In this document: piece after piece, positions 32,061-40,314 of the stretch
How the letters are laid out: each line of letters starts with the position of its first letter
Numbering within the stretch: the first letter of the stretch is position 1
From: Streptomyces sp. DSM 110735
GTDB lineage: Bacteria > Actinomycetota > Actinomycetes > Streptomycetales > Streptomycetaceae
Length of the DNA stretch: 64,000 bases
Reading direction: 5' to 3'
NCBI RefSeq assembly: GCF_016482685.1
Contig: NZ_JACYHF010000002.1
Coordinates: forward strand, 62,001-126,000
Notes under the pieces: generated by a model
Told to the model about the DNA's origin: nothing
Databases searched by the model: none
The model's input: the letters and a program-made list of their open reading frames with translations, nothing else
Made by a program: the position numbers and the translations under genes

Positions 32061-33454
32061 GCGGCAGTCCGCTCGGCACCGTCCGCCGTGATGCCCTTCG
32101 TCGAGGCAATCACGTTCTTCAGCTTCTTGGACAGCGCCTCATAGAACATGCTCAGCGGAAACTCGTCCGGGAGCACGTCGTCCACGAGCTTGCGCGGCGG
32201 CAGGCTGAGGTCGAGGGCGTCGGGACCCTTGGCCCACTTGGAGCCGGGGTGCGGGGCGAGGTAGGTCGCGACCAGCTCGTACCCGGCGAACCAGTGGACC
32301 AGCTTGGGCCGGTCGATGCCGTCGCGGTAGAGCCGCTCGATGTCGGCGCACAGCCGGTTGGTGACCTCGGGGGCGCGCTCCCAGTCGATGGAGAGCTTGT
32401 TGTCGGTCCAGCGGACCACGTCGTGCTTGTGCAGGTAGGCGAAGAGGAGCTGACCGCCGAGCCCGTCGTAGTTGCGGACGCGGTCGCCGGTGACCGGGAA
32501 GCGGAACATGCGGTCGAAGAGGACCGTGTACTGCACGTCACGCGCCTGCGGGACGCCGTCCGACTCCAGCTTCACCGCCTCCTTGAAGGCGGTGAGGTCG
32601 CAGCGCAGCTCCTCCAGGCCGTACATCCAGAACGGCTGGCGCTGCTTGATCATGAACGGGTCGAAGGGCAGGTCACCGTGGCTGTGGGTGCGGTCGTGGA
32701 CGATGTCCCAGAGCACGAACGCCTCTTCGCAGCGCTTCTGGTCGTGGACCATCTCCGCGATGTCCTCAGGCAGCTCCAGACCCAGGAGGTCGACGGCGGC
32801 GTCGGTGACCTTGCGGAAGCGCGCGGCTTCGCGGTCGCAGAAGATGCCACCCCAGGAGAAACGTTCCGGCGCCTCGCGGACGGCGATGGTCTCCGGGAAG
32901 AGGACGGCGGAGTTGGTGTCGTAGCCCGAGGTGAAGTCCTCGAAGGTGATGCCGCAGAACAGCGGGTTGTCGTACCGCGTGCGCTCCAGCTCGGCCAGCC
33001 AGTCCGGCCAGACCATGCGCAGGACGACCGCCTCCAGATTGCGGTCCGGGTTGCCGTTCTGCGTGTACATCGGGAAGACGACCAGATGCTGGAGACCGTG
33101 CTCGCGGCGCGCGGCGGGGTGGAAGGCCAGCAGCGAGTCGAGGAAGTCCGGCACCTCGAAGCCGCCCTCGGCCCAGCGGCGCAGGTCCTTCACGAGGGCC
33201 TCGTGGTAGGCGGCGTCGTGCGGGAGCAGCGGGGCCAGCTCCTCGACCGCCTCGGTCACCCGGCGCACGGCGGCCTCGGCGTCGGCCCGCGTGGGCGCGC
33301 CCTCGGCATCGAAGTCGATCGATCCGTCCTTGGACTGCCATGGCCGGATCCGCTCCACGGCATCCTTGAGCGTCGGCCAGGCCGGGTGGTCGATCACCCT
33401 GGTCAGCGAAGGAAGCCGCTCCTCCGCACCCGCCTGCACAAGAATTTCCGTCAT
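32057..33454 (-). CDS. DUF6421 family protein
   Basis: A 465-residue cytoplasmic protein conserved in actinobacteria as DUF6421, of unknown function. It is rich in Trp, His and acidic residues; WDIVHDRTHSHGDLPFDPF and FAYLHKHDVVRWTDNKLS hold conserved-looking His/Asp clusters that could bind metal. GGAGG lies eight bases before ATG 33454. First gene of a three-gene coupled operon with an SDR and a threonine aldolase, so an enzymatic or scaffolding role in amino-acid metabolism is likely. No transmembrane segment or signal peptide. Confidence 0.85.
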   Translation of the reverse strand: MTEILVQAGAEERLPSLTRVIDHPAWPTLKDAVERIRPWQSKDGSIDFDAEGAPTRADAEAAVRRVTEAVEELAPLLPHDAAYHEALVKDLRRWAEGGFEVPDFLDSLLAFHPAARREHGLQHLVVFPMYTQNGNPDRNLEAVVLRMVWPDWLAELERTRYDNPLFCGITFEDFTSGYDTNSAVLFPETIAVREAPERFSWGGIFCDREAARFRKVTDAAVDLLGLELPEDIAEMVHDQKRCEEAFVLWDIVHDRTHSHGDLPFDPFMIKQRQPFWMYGLEELRCDLTAFKEAVKLESDGVPQARDVQYTVLFDRMFRFPVTGDRVRNYDGLGGQLLFAYLHKHDVVRWTDNKLSIDWERAPEVTNRLCADIERLYRDGIDRPKLVHWFAGYELVATYLAPHPGSKWAKGPDALDLSLPPRKLVDDVLPDEFPLSMFYEALSKKLKNVIASTKGITADGAERTAA

Positions 33455-33800
33455 GTTCCATCCTCCACGGGAGAACCTCGCGTATGGACACCGTATGCAT
33501 ACCCGGTTTCACCGAACAAGAGGGGTCTCGGGAAATTATTCTGCGCAGCCGCCGTTCGGCCGCTGTTTTTCCTGCCGCAAACCGTGACGGCGCTCACTTC
33601 CATCAGGCGGATACGGCTGGCCGGCGGCTGCGGGTTTCAGCCAGCCCTCCTGCGGGCAGCGGCACACGGTCCGTGACGGGGCGGACGCACATGAAGAGCC
33701 ATCCCGGGGCGGGGCCATTAGGCTGCGGAACGTGCCGCGCGGTCGACGACGTCCGTCGGGTCCGCGGATCGGGCCGCCGTCGACGGAAGCGAGTTGAACC
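33455..33800. other. divergent intergenic region, 346 bp
   Basis: This gap carries the promoters for DUF6421 (leftward) and GDPD (rightward). A 10-bp palindrome GTATGCATAC lies at 33493-33502, about 40 bp before the DUF6421 start. TAGGCT (33719-33724) is a possible -10 for the GDPD gene. No credible small gene was found. Confidence 0.5.
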
Positions 33801-34484
33801 TTGAACTTCCTTACCATCGGACACCGCGGGGTCATGGGCGTCGAGCCCGAGAACACCCTCCGTTCCTTCGTCGCGGCGCAGCAGGCCGGCCTCGACGTCA
33901 TCGAACTCGACCTGCACCTCAGCAAGGACGGCGCGCTGGTCGTCATGCACGACGCCGAGGTGGACCGCACCACCGACGGCAGCGGGGCGATCTCCGAGAA
34001 GACCCTCGCGGAGCTGCGCGCCCTCGACGCGGGGCTCGGTGAGCGGGTGCCGGTCTTCGAAGAAGTCCTGGACGCGGTGAGCGCGCCCCTTCAGGCGGAG
34101 ATCAAGGACGTGGCGGCGGCCAAGGCGCTCGCCGAGGTCATGCACCGCCGGGACCTGGTCTCGCGCGTGGAGGTGCTGTCCTTCCACGACGAGGCGCTGG
34201 CGGAGATCTCCCGCCTTGTGCCGGGGGTGCGCACCGCGCTCGTCGCGAGCCGGTACGGCACCGATGTGGTGGACCGGGCCGTGGCGGTGGGCGCCACGAC
34301 CCTCTGTCTCAACATCCGGCGGCTGACCCAGGAGGTCGTGGAGAAGGCGCGCGCGGCGGACCTGCGCATCTTCGCCTGGGTGGTCAACACCCAGGACGAC
34401 CTGCGGCTGGTGCGCGCGCTCCAGCTCGACGGGGCGACGACGGACTGTCCGGAGATCAAGCGCACCGGTCGCTTCACGGCCTGA
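33801..34484 (+). CDS. glycerophosphodiester phosphodiesterase
   Basis: A 227-residue cytoplasmic GDPD hydrolysing glycerophosphodiesters to glycerol-3-phosphate and an alcohol. Catalytic residues are visible in TIGHRGVMGVEPENT, IELDLHLSKDGALVVMHD (E, D and H) and EIKD. The start must be TTG 33801, since GHRG follows nine codons later and no ATG or GTG suits; GGAAG precedes it. It belongs to phospholipid turnover and is convergent with the GNAT gene after 22 bp. Confidence 0.92.
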   Translation: MNFLTIGHRGVMGVEPENTLRSFVAAQQAGLDVIELDLHLSKDGALVVMHDAEVDRTTDGSGAISEKTLAELRALDAGLGERVPVFEEVLDAVSAPLQAEIKDVAAAKALAEVMHRRDLVSRVEVLSFHDEALAEISRLVPGVRTALVASRYGTDVVDRAVAVGATTLCLNIRRLTQEVVEKARAADLRIFAWVVNTQDDLRLVRALQLDGATTDCPEIKRTGRFTA

Positions 34485-34506
34485 GCCGCTCGGGACGCCC
34501 GCCGGG

Positions 34507-35043
34507 TCAGACCAGCGGCTTGACCAGCAGCTCGAAGCGCAGGTCGTCCCGGCGCGGTATGCCGAAGCGCTCGTCGCCGTACGGGAAGGGCGACGTCTTT
34601 CCCGTACGGCGGTAGCCGCGCCGCTCGTACCAGGCGATCAGGTCGTCGCGGACGGAGATCACCGTCATGTGCATCTCGGTGACGCCCCAGGTCTCGCGGA
34701 CCTGCCGCTCCGCCTCCGCCATGACGACCTTGCCCAGACCCTCGCCCTGGAGGGCGGGGCTGACCGCGAACATGCCGAAGTAGGCGTATTCACCGCGGTG
34801 TTCGAGCTGGCAGCAGGCGACGGCGCGGCCGTCGCGCTCCACGACGAGCAGCCTGCTGTCCGGCGACTTGACGATCTCCCGCACGCCCTCGGGGTCGGTC
34901 CGCTGCCCGTCCAGGATGTCCGCCTCGGTGGTCCAGCCGACCCGGCTCGCCTCGCCCCGGTACGCCGACTCGACCAGCGCGACGAGGGTGTCCACGTCGG
35001 CGTCGGTGGCGTCACGGAAGGTCAGTCCGGTGGGGTGGTTCAT
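34507..35043 (-). CDS. GNAT-family N-acetyltransferase
   Basis: A 178-residue GNAT protein. The acetyl-CoA-binding motif is FAVSPALQGEGLGKVVM, following the strand AYFGMFA; the C-terminal WYERRGYRRTGKTSPFPYGD is typical of the family branch. GGAG nine bases before ATG 35043. The acceptor (amine, amino acid, protein) is unknown. It is monocistronic and divergent from the VOC gene at 35116, with about 70 bp between. Confidence 0.9.
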   Translation of the reverse strand: MNHPTGLTFRDATDADVDTLVALVESAYRGEASRVGWTTEADILDGQRTDPEGVREIVKSPDSRLLVVERDGRAVACCQLEHRGEYAYFGMFAVSPALQGEGLGKVVMAEAERQVRETWGVTEMHMTVISVRDDLIAWYERRGYRRTGKTSPFPYGDERFGIPRRDDLRFELLVKPLV

Positions 35044-35115
35044 GGAATGTTCTCCGACTTCTCGGGCGCGGCTCGGCCAGGGTCGAGGGTAACCGGGAGA
35101 TTAGGCTTCGCCCGC

Positions 35116-35508
35116 ATGGTGCATGTACTCGGCAGTCGTCTGCTCGTCCGCCCGACCGACCCGGACCGTTCCCGCGCTTTCTACGGCGACCAGTTGGGTC
35201 TCGCCGTCTACCGCGAGTTCGGTACGGGTCCCGAGCGCGGGACCGTCTACTTCCTGGGCGGCGGTTTCCTGGAGGTCTCGGGGCGCTCCGAGCAGCCGCC
35301 GTCGCCGGAGACGCGGCTGTGGCTCCAGGTCGCGGACGTACGGGCCGCGCACGAGGAGCTGCGGGCGAAGGGCGTCGAGATCGTGCGGGCGCCGCAGCGG
35401 GAGCCGTGGGGGCTGGACGAGATGTGGATCGCGGACCCGGACGGCATGCCGATCGTGCTGGTGGAGGTTCCGGCGGAGCATCCGCTGCGGTACCGGCCGG
35501 GGATCTGA
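35116..35508 (+). CDS. VOC-family protein (glyoxalase/bleomycin-resistance fold)
   Basis: A 130-residue protein of two beta-alpha-beta-beta-beta units. Characteristic segments are RSRAFYGDQLGLAV and EMWIADPDGMPIVLVEVP with a Glu metal ligand; an N-terminal His or Gln ligand is less certain. Members are glyoxalases, dioxygenases or drug-binding proteins, so the activity is not assigned. ATG 35116. Convergent with the MarR gene after 19 bp. Confidence 0.85.
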   Translation: MVHVLGSRLLVRPTDPDRSRAFYGDQLGLAVYREFGTGPERGTVYFLGGGFLEVSGRSEQPPSPETRLWLQVADVRAAHEELRAKGVEIVRAPQREPWGLDEMWIADPDGMPIVLVEVPAEHPLRYRPGI

Positions 35509-35527
35509 CGCCCATGGCCCGGCGGGC

Positions 35528-36148
35528 TCAGGCGCGCAGAGCGCCGAGGTGTCCCTCCAGTCCGTTCAGGAGCACGGCGAGCAGGTCGGACAGCTCCTCC
35601 TGGCCCTCGGGGACGAGGGCGGACAACACCGTCTTCTCGTAGGCGAGTTGCTCGGGGAGGATGCCGTCCACGAGGTCGCGGCCCGCGTCCGTGAGGCGGA
35701 GGTGGGCCACCCGGCGGTCGCGGGTGTCGGTGCGCCGTTCGACCAGTCCGGTCTCGGTGAGCCGCTTGAGGCGCTTGGTCACGGCTGCACCGGAGGAGAA
35801 GGTCTCCCGGGCCAGCTCGCCGGGGGTGAGTTCGTGCCCGGTACGGCGGAGCGCGCCCAGCAGGTCGAACTCGGCGCGGCTGAGTCCGGCGCGGCGCAGC
35901 GGGGCGTCCTCCGCCTGCTGGAGGAGGGCGGAGCAGCGGTTGATCCGGCCGATGACCTCCATGGGACCGGTGTCGAGCCCGGGGTGCACGGCACGCCACT
36001 GGCCGACGACCGAGGCGACGGTGTCGGTGCGGGGCGCGGCAGGGGCGCCGGTGCCGGTGCCGCTCGCGCCAGCGGTGCCGTCGGCTGCCGGTCCGGGGGC
36101 GTCCGTCCGTTCGTCCCCGGTGTCCGGTCGCCCGTTCCTCGGCGTCAT
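35528..36148 (-). CDS. MarR-family repressor of the FUSC exporter
   Basis: A 206-residue MarR protein with a 55-residue Gly/Ala/Thr-rich N-terminal extension before the domain. The HTH is LTPGELARETFSSGAAVTKRLKRL; the wing reads RRTDTRDRRVAHLRLT. The ATG at 36148 overlaps the exporter stop as ATGA, so it is made with the exporter. Autoregulation through the palindrome at 37777-37794, upstream of the operon, is likely. The C-terminal helix (EELSDLLAVLLNGLEGHLGA) forms the dimer interface. Ligand probably an aromatic compound (inference). Confidence 0.9.
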   Translation of the reverse strand: MTPRNGRPDTGDERTDAPGPAADGTAGASGTGTGAPAAPRTDTVASVVGQWRAVHPGLDTGPMEVIGRINRCSALLQQAEDAPLRRAGLSRAEFDLLGALRRTGHELTPGELARETFSSGAAVTKRLKRLTETGLVERRTDTRDRRVAHLRLTDAGRDLVDGILPEQLAYEKTVLSALVPEGQEELSDLLAVLLNGLEGHLGALRA

Positions 36149-37758
36149 GGCCGTACTGCCTCCGTCGTCCCGCTGTCGTGCGTCCGCGCCTGTGCGGCCC
36201 GTCCGTGCCGCGTCGTCTCGGTGAGCGTACGGTGTCCCGCCTGCTCGGCGCGCAGGACCCGCTCCTCGGGCAGCGGGCGCTGCCACCACTCCCCCAGCGC
36301 GGTGTCGGCCGTGACGCGCAGGTCGATCAGGGCAGCGGCGAGGGCGCGGCGCGCGGGGTCCAGGGCGGTCGGCCGGGGCTGGGCGAGCAGCCGGTCGGCG
36401 TGGGCGCGAGCCTCCTCGACGGCGGTGAGGGCGTGCTCCACGTGGCGTCCGGCGCGGCGGTTGGTGACGAGGACGGCGGCGGCGAAGCCGGTCAGGGCGC
36501 CGACCAGGGTGTCCAGGACGCGCTGGGTCATGAGCGCGCCGGGGTCCTGGAGGCGGGTGAACTCGGTGATGAGCAGCGCCATGGGCGTCACGCAGACGGT
36601 ACCGAGCCAGTAGTTGCGGGCGATCAGCGCCTCGGCGCCGAAGTTGCAGGCGGCGCAGCACAGCACGAGCACCATCGGGTGGAGGTGGGTCAGCGGGGCG
36701 AGGGCGGCGAAGACGAGGACGCCGAGCAGGTTGCCGAGGACCCGCTGGAGGGCGCGGCTCCAGGTGCGGGTGACGTTGGCCTGGTAGAGCGCGGCGGCGG
36801 TGACCAGGGCCCAGTAGGGGCGGCCGACACCGAGCGCGAGGGCCGCGTATCCGGCGAGCGCGCAGCCGAGGGCGGTGCGGACGGCGAGCGGGGCGAGGTG
36901 GGTCAGGGGGATGCGGCGGGGGCGGGGGTACGGCGGTTCCGCCGCCGCGTCGAGGGCGCCGGGTACGGGGCCGTTGCCGCGCAGTGCGCCGGCGTGGGCG
37001 CGGAGTACGGCGGGGTCGGCGGCGGTGGTCGCGAGGGCGGTCTCGGCCTCGGTCAGCAGGGCGGCGAGCGCCCGCCGGGTGGGGTCGGGGCGGACGCCGG
37101 GGGCGTGCAGGACCGACCGGGCGGTGTGCAGGGCGGCGTACGCGGCCGTGCGGGCGGGTCCCGCGCCGCCGTCGCCCGCGAGCTGGGCGGCGACCGCGCG
37201 CAGGGCCGCGGCGACGGCGCGGCGTTCGGGACCGTGCGGGCGCAGGAGGACGGGTGCCATGCCGACCAGCCACGCCCAGGCGCCCGCGCCGAGCGCGAGG
37301 GCGACGTGACCGGGGACCTGGCCGGGGGTCTGCGGGACGAAGAGCGCGGCGGACATGACGAAGGCGACGACCACGTTCCCCGGCGGTCCGATCCGGGTCG
37401 CCTCGCAGACGGTCTTCTGCACGGCGGCCAGCAGGGCGCCGACGGTCACCAGGACCACGGGGTCGGAGGTGAGCGACGCGGTGAGGAGGGCTGCGGCCAG
37501 ACCGCCGGTCATGCCGAGGACCACCAGGGCGAGGACGCGGGCCCGGGCGGCGTACGGGCGGTCGTGGGCGTAGAGCGCGCACAGCGCCCCCGCCATCGTG
37601 TAGAGGGCGAGGTCGAGGCGGCCGAGGGCCAGCAGGACGAGGTTGGGCGGGAGGGTCGAGGCCACCACGCTGAGCGCGGGTTTGAACCAGATCGCGGAGG
37701 GCCGTCCGAGACGGAGCGTCTGAGCGAGCGGGAGCGGGCGGAGGGACAGGCTGCTCAT
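36145..37758 (-). CDS. FUSC-family membrane transporter (aromatic acid exporter-like)
   Basis: A 537-residue membrane protein with two clusters of hydrophobic helices, one in the N-terminal ~160 residues and one after residue 320, separated by a soluble region, as in FUSC/AaeB-type exporters. The second cluster includes RTALGCALAGYAALALGVGRPYWALVTAA and NVTRTWSRALQRVLGNLLGV, the latter the FUSC signature. The start is ATG 37758 with no ribosome site and a TAAGTT element seven bases upstream, so the mRNA is probably leaderless. The operator 37777-37794 overlaps the promoter. Second gene is the MarR regulator. Confidence 0.88.
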   Translation of the reverse strand: MSSLSLRPLPLAQTLRLGRPSAIWFKPALSVVASTLPPNLVLLALGRLDLALYTMAGALCALYAHDRPYAARARVLALVVLGMTGGLAAALLTASLTSDPVVLVTVGALLAAVQKTVCEATRIGPPGNVVVAFVMSAALFVPQTPGQVPGHVALALGAGAWAWLVGMAPVLLRPHGPERRAVAAALRAVAAQLAGDGGAGPARTAAYAALHTARSVLHAPGVRPDPTRRALAALLTEAETALATTAADPAVLRAHAGALRGNGPVPGALDAAAEPPYPRPRRIPLTHLAPLAVRTALGCALAGYAALALGVGRPYWALVTAAALYQANVTRTWSRALQRVLGNLLGVLVFAALAPLTHLHPMVLVLCCAACNFGAEALIARNYWLGTVCVTPMALLITEFTRLQDPGALMTQRVLDTLVGALTGFAAAVLVTNRRAGRHVEHALTAVEEARAHADRLLAQPRPTALDPARRALAAALIDLRVTADTALGEWWQRPLPEERVLRAEQAGHRTLTETTRHGRAAQARTHDSGTTEAVRP

Positions 37759-37776
37759 ACCAATGAACTTAGCATG

Positions 37777-37794
37777 TGTTTTACCCGTAAAACA
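37777..37794. promoter_or_regulatory. MarR-type operator over the FUSC promoter
   Basis: TGTTTTAC-CC-GTAAAACA, a perfect 18-bp palindrome, lies directly upstream of a TAAGTT -10 (37771-37766) and about 20 bp before the FUSC start. A repressor bound here would occlude the promoter. AT-rich sequence is conspicuous in this G+C-rich setting. Confidence 0.8.
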
Positions 37795-37937
37795 TTGAGC
37801 CCTCGGGTGTGCGTACTCCGGCGTCCTGGGCGCGCGTGCTCCGGTGAGTGCTCCCCGTGTACTCCCTTGCGCTCGCGTGCGCTCCGCGTGTCGTGGGCAT
37901 CGCATCCCTCGACCGACGTCGAACGGGGGTGGTGGGC

Positions 37938-38486
37938 GTGCACGGTCCGGCTTCACCGGCCTGGCTGCTGGTCGCGCTGTGCGCGGCGACCGGGGCCTAC
38001 TGCCTGCTGCGGATGCGCAGCGGCGTCGAGGAGCAGCGCCGCGCGGCGGGCGGCGAGGCGCTGATGGGCTTCGGGATGGCCGCGATGGCGGTCCCGGCGG
38101 CGGTGTTCGCCCCGCCGCGCTGGGTGTGGCCGGTGTACGCGGCCGTGTTCGGCGCGGCGGCGCTGCGCGCGCTGTGGGCGGCGCGGCAGGACGCCCATCA
38201 TCTGCACCATCTGATGGGCACGGCGGCAATGGTCTACATGTCCGTAGTGATGGCGCTCGCCCCGGCCGGGCACCACCACATGCCGGGCGGCTCGGGCGTG
38301 GCCCCGGTGACCGGCGCGCTGCTGCTGTACTTCACCGGCTACGTCCTGCTGACCGGTGCCCGGCTGGTACCGGCGACCGCGAGCGCGGGACCGGGTACGG
38401 CGCGCTGGGGCGACCGTCCCGAACTGGCGCGTGCCTGCCGTCTGTCGATGGGGATAGGCACGGTCGCGATGCTGCTGACGATGTGA
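37938..38486 (+). CDS. DUF5134 integral membrane protein
   Basis: A 182-residue membrane protein with five or six hydrophobic helices and a His-rich segment (AARQDAHHLHHLMG, then APAGHHHMPGG), which could bind metal such as copper. DUF5134 is of unknown function; in actinobacteria it commonly occurs near an M56 peptidase, as here 104 bp downstream. GTG 37938 has GGGGG eight bases upstream; longer frames to 37848 are possible. Probably cotranscribed with the peptidase gene. Confidence 0.8.
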   Translation: MHGPASPAWLLVALCAATGAYCLLRMRSGVEEQRRAAGGEALMGFGMAAMAVPAAVFAPPRWVWPVYAAVFGAAALRALWAARQDAHHLHHLMGTAAMVYMSVVMALAPAGHHHMPGGSGVAPVTGALLLYFTGYVLLTGARLVPATASAGPGTARWGDRPELARACRLSMGIGTVAMLLTM

Positions 38487-38589
38487 GGTCCCGGTACCTC
38501 AACATCCGCCCCGGTCAACGGCGTTGTCTGCGTCACTTCGGTGGACCGCGTGGCTCCGCGTGTCCCGTCCCGCCCATAGGGTGCTGCCC

Positions 38590-39525
38590 ATGATGGTCCC
38601 CGTGGCGCTGCTGCTGCTCGGCATCCTGACCTCCGTGGCCGCTCCCCGGCTGCTCGGGCGGGCGGACTGGCCGGACCGGGAGCCGGTGGTGGCGCTGTGG
38701 GCGTGGCAGTGCGTGGTGGCGGCCGTACTGCTGTGCTGCGCGCTGTCGATGACGCTCAGCGCGGCGGCGGCGTGGCAGGCGGTACGCGGGCGGGTGTTCG
38801 CCCCGGCGCCGCACGCGGTCGTCGAGGCGTACGCCCTCGGCACGGGTGGGGCGTGGGCGTCCGGTACGGCGGTGGCGCTCGCGTGCGGCGGGCTGTGGAG
38901 CGCGGCGATGCTGGTCCGCGAGGTGGTGCGGGTCCGGCGGGGTCGTGAGCGGCACCGGACCGAACTCCTGCTCCGCGCACCACTGTTGCCCGGTGAGCGA
39001 CCGTCGGAGGGGCGCCTGGTGGTGCTGGAGGGCGAGCGCCCCGACGCCTGGTGGCTGTCCGGCGCTACGCCCCGGCTCGTCGTCACCACGGCAGCGCTGC
39101 GCCGCCTGAAGGGGCGTCAGCTCGACGCCCTGCTCGCTCATGAGCAGGGTCACGCGCGCGCCCGGCACGACTGGCTGCTGCACTGTTCGGCAGCGCTGGC
39201 GGACGGTTTCCCGCGCGTGCCGGTGTTCGCGGCGTTCCGCGACGAGATGCACCGGCTGGTCGAGTTGGCCGCCGACGACACCGCCTCCCGGCGCTTCGGG
39301 CGGGTGACGACGGCGCTCGCCCTGGTCGAACTCAATCAGCACCGGGGCGTGTTCGGACCGTGCCCCACCCCCGAGTCGCATGTGCCGCAGCGGGTGGACC
39401 GGCTGCTGACCGCCCCGGAGCGGCTTCCGGCGCCGCGGCGGCTGCGGCTGACGGCGGCGGCCGCGCTGATCCCGGTGATCCCGGTGCTGGTGACGCTCGT
39501 CCCGGCGCTGCGGGCGCTGGGGTAG
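38590..39525 (+). CDS. M56-family membrane metallopeptidase
   Basis: A 311-residue BlaR1/MecR1-like membrane protease. Three hydrophobic helices occupy the N-terminal ~110 residues and a hairpin is at the C-terminus. The zinc site H-E-x-x-H is visible in LLAHEQGHARARHDWLLH, and a third ligand is likely E in ELAADDTAS. It lacks the penicillin-binding sensor domain, so it is the protease-only form. Such proteins usually act with a BlaI/MecI repressor, but none is adjacent; DUF5134 precedes it. ATG 38590 (MMVP) is used. Confidence 0.85.
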   Translation: MMVPVALLLLGILTSVAAPRLLGRADWPDREPVVALWAWQCVVAAVLLCCALSMTLSAAAAWQAVRGRVFAPAPHAVVEAYALGTGGAWASGTAVALACGGLWSAAMLVREVVRVRRGRERHRTELLLRAPLLPGERPSEGRLVVLEGERPDAWWLSGATPRLVVTTAALRRLKGRQLDALLAHEQGHARARHDWLLHCSAALADGFPRVPVFAAFRDEMHRLVELAADDTASRRFGRVTTALALVELNQHRGVFGPCPTPESHVPQRVDRLLTAPERLPAPRRLRLTAAAALIPVIPVLVTLVPALRALG

Positions 39526-39596
39526 GGGCTGTTCGCCGCCGACGCGCCGAGTCCGGTGGGATGCCCGCTTACCGCCGTATGTACGAGGATCGCCAC

Positions 39597-40304
39597 ATGC
39601 GTCACCAGCCCGCCCCCACCTCCTCCGTCCGTCACCCTTTCCCCGCCGCCGCCCGGACGGCCGCTCTCGTGGTGGCCGTCCTCGCCGCCTGCTGTGCCGT
39701 CCTGATGTCGCTGGTGGCGGTCGAATGGGGGCCACTTGCCGAGGCGGACGGTGCGGTGTCCCGGACCACGCACCGCTGGGCGGTCCACGATCGCGCGGTC
39801 ACCTCCGGGATACGGGTCGTGTCGGACTGGGTGCTCGACCCGCTGACCATGCGTCTGCTGTGCGCGGTCGTCGCGCTGTGGCTGCTGTGGCGCAGGGCTG
39901 CCTGGCGGACGGCGCTGTGGCTGATGGTGACCTGCGGGGTGGCGGTGGTGGTGCAGCAGTCGGTGAAGGCGACCGTCGGCAGACCGCGTCCGGTGTGGCC
40001 GGACCCGGTGGACTCCGCGCGCTTCGCGGCTTTTCCCTCCGGTCACGCGATGACGGCCACCGTGGTCTGCGGGCTGCTGTTGTGGCTGCTCCATCGCGGG
40101 GGCGTGCGCGGGGCGTTGTGGTGGTCGGCGGTCGCGGTGGGGCTCGTCGCGGTGGTGGGGGTGGGCGTGACCCGGGTGTGGCTCGGGGTGCACTGGCCCT
40201 CGGACGTGCTGGGCGGCTGGCTGTTCGGGGCGCTGGTGGTGGCGGTCGCGGTCGTGGTGTACAAGTGGCCGGCGTCCGGCGTACGGGGGCGCCGGCCCGG
40301 GTAG
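39597..40304 (+). CDS. PAP2-family membrane phosphatase
   Basis: A 235-residue integral membrane phosphatase. The three PAP2 motifs are KATVGRPRP, PSGHAMT and TRVWLGVHWPSDVLGG (the last with R/H/D). Five or six hydrophobic helices surround them. Substrates are membrane lipid phosphates such as phosphatidic acid or undecaprenyl diphosphate. ATG 39597 is chosen for GAGG upstream; ATGs at 39561 and 39579 are also in frame. Next to, but not clearly cotranscribed with, the HAD gene. Confidence 0.9.
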   Translation: MRHQPAPTSSVRHPFPAAARTAALVVAVLAACCAVLMSLVAVEWGPLAEADGAVSRTTHRWAVHDRAVTSGIRVVSDWVLDPLTMRLLCAVVALWLLWRRAAWRTALWLMVTCGVAVVVQQSVKATVGRPRPVWPDPVDSARFAAFPSGHAMTATVVCGLLLWLLHRGGVRGALWWSAVAVGLVAVVGVGVTRVWLGVHWPSDVLGGWLFGALVVAVAVVVYKWPASGVRGRRPG

Positions 40305-40314
40305 ATTCGCGCGC

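Noticed and set aside
32057..33454. DUF6421 as a metal-dependent hydrolase
   Set aside because: His/Asp clusters are suggestive but do not form a known motif, so no activity is claimed.
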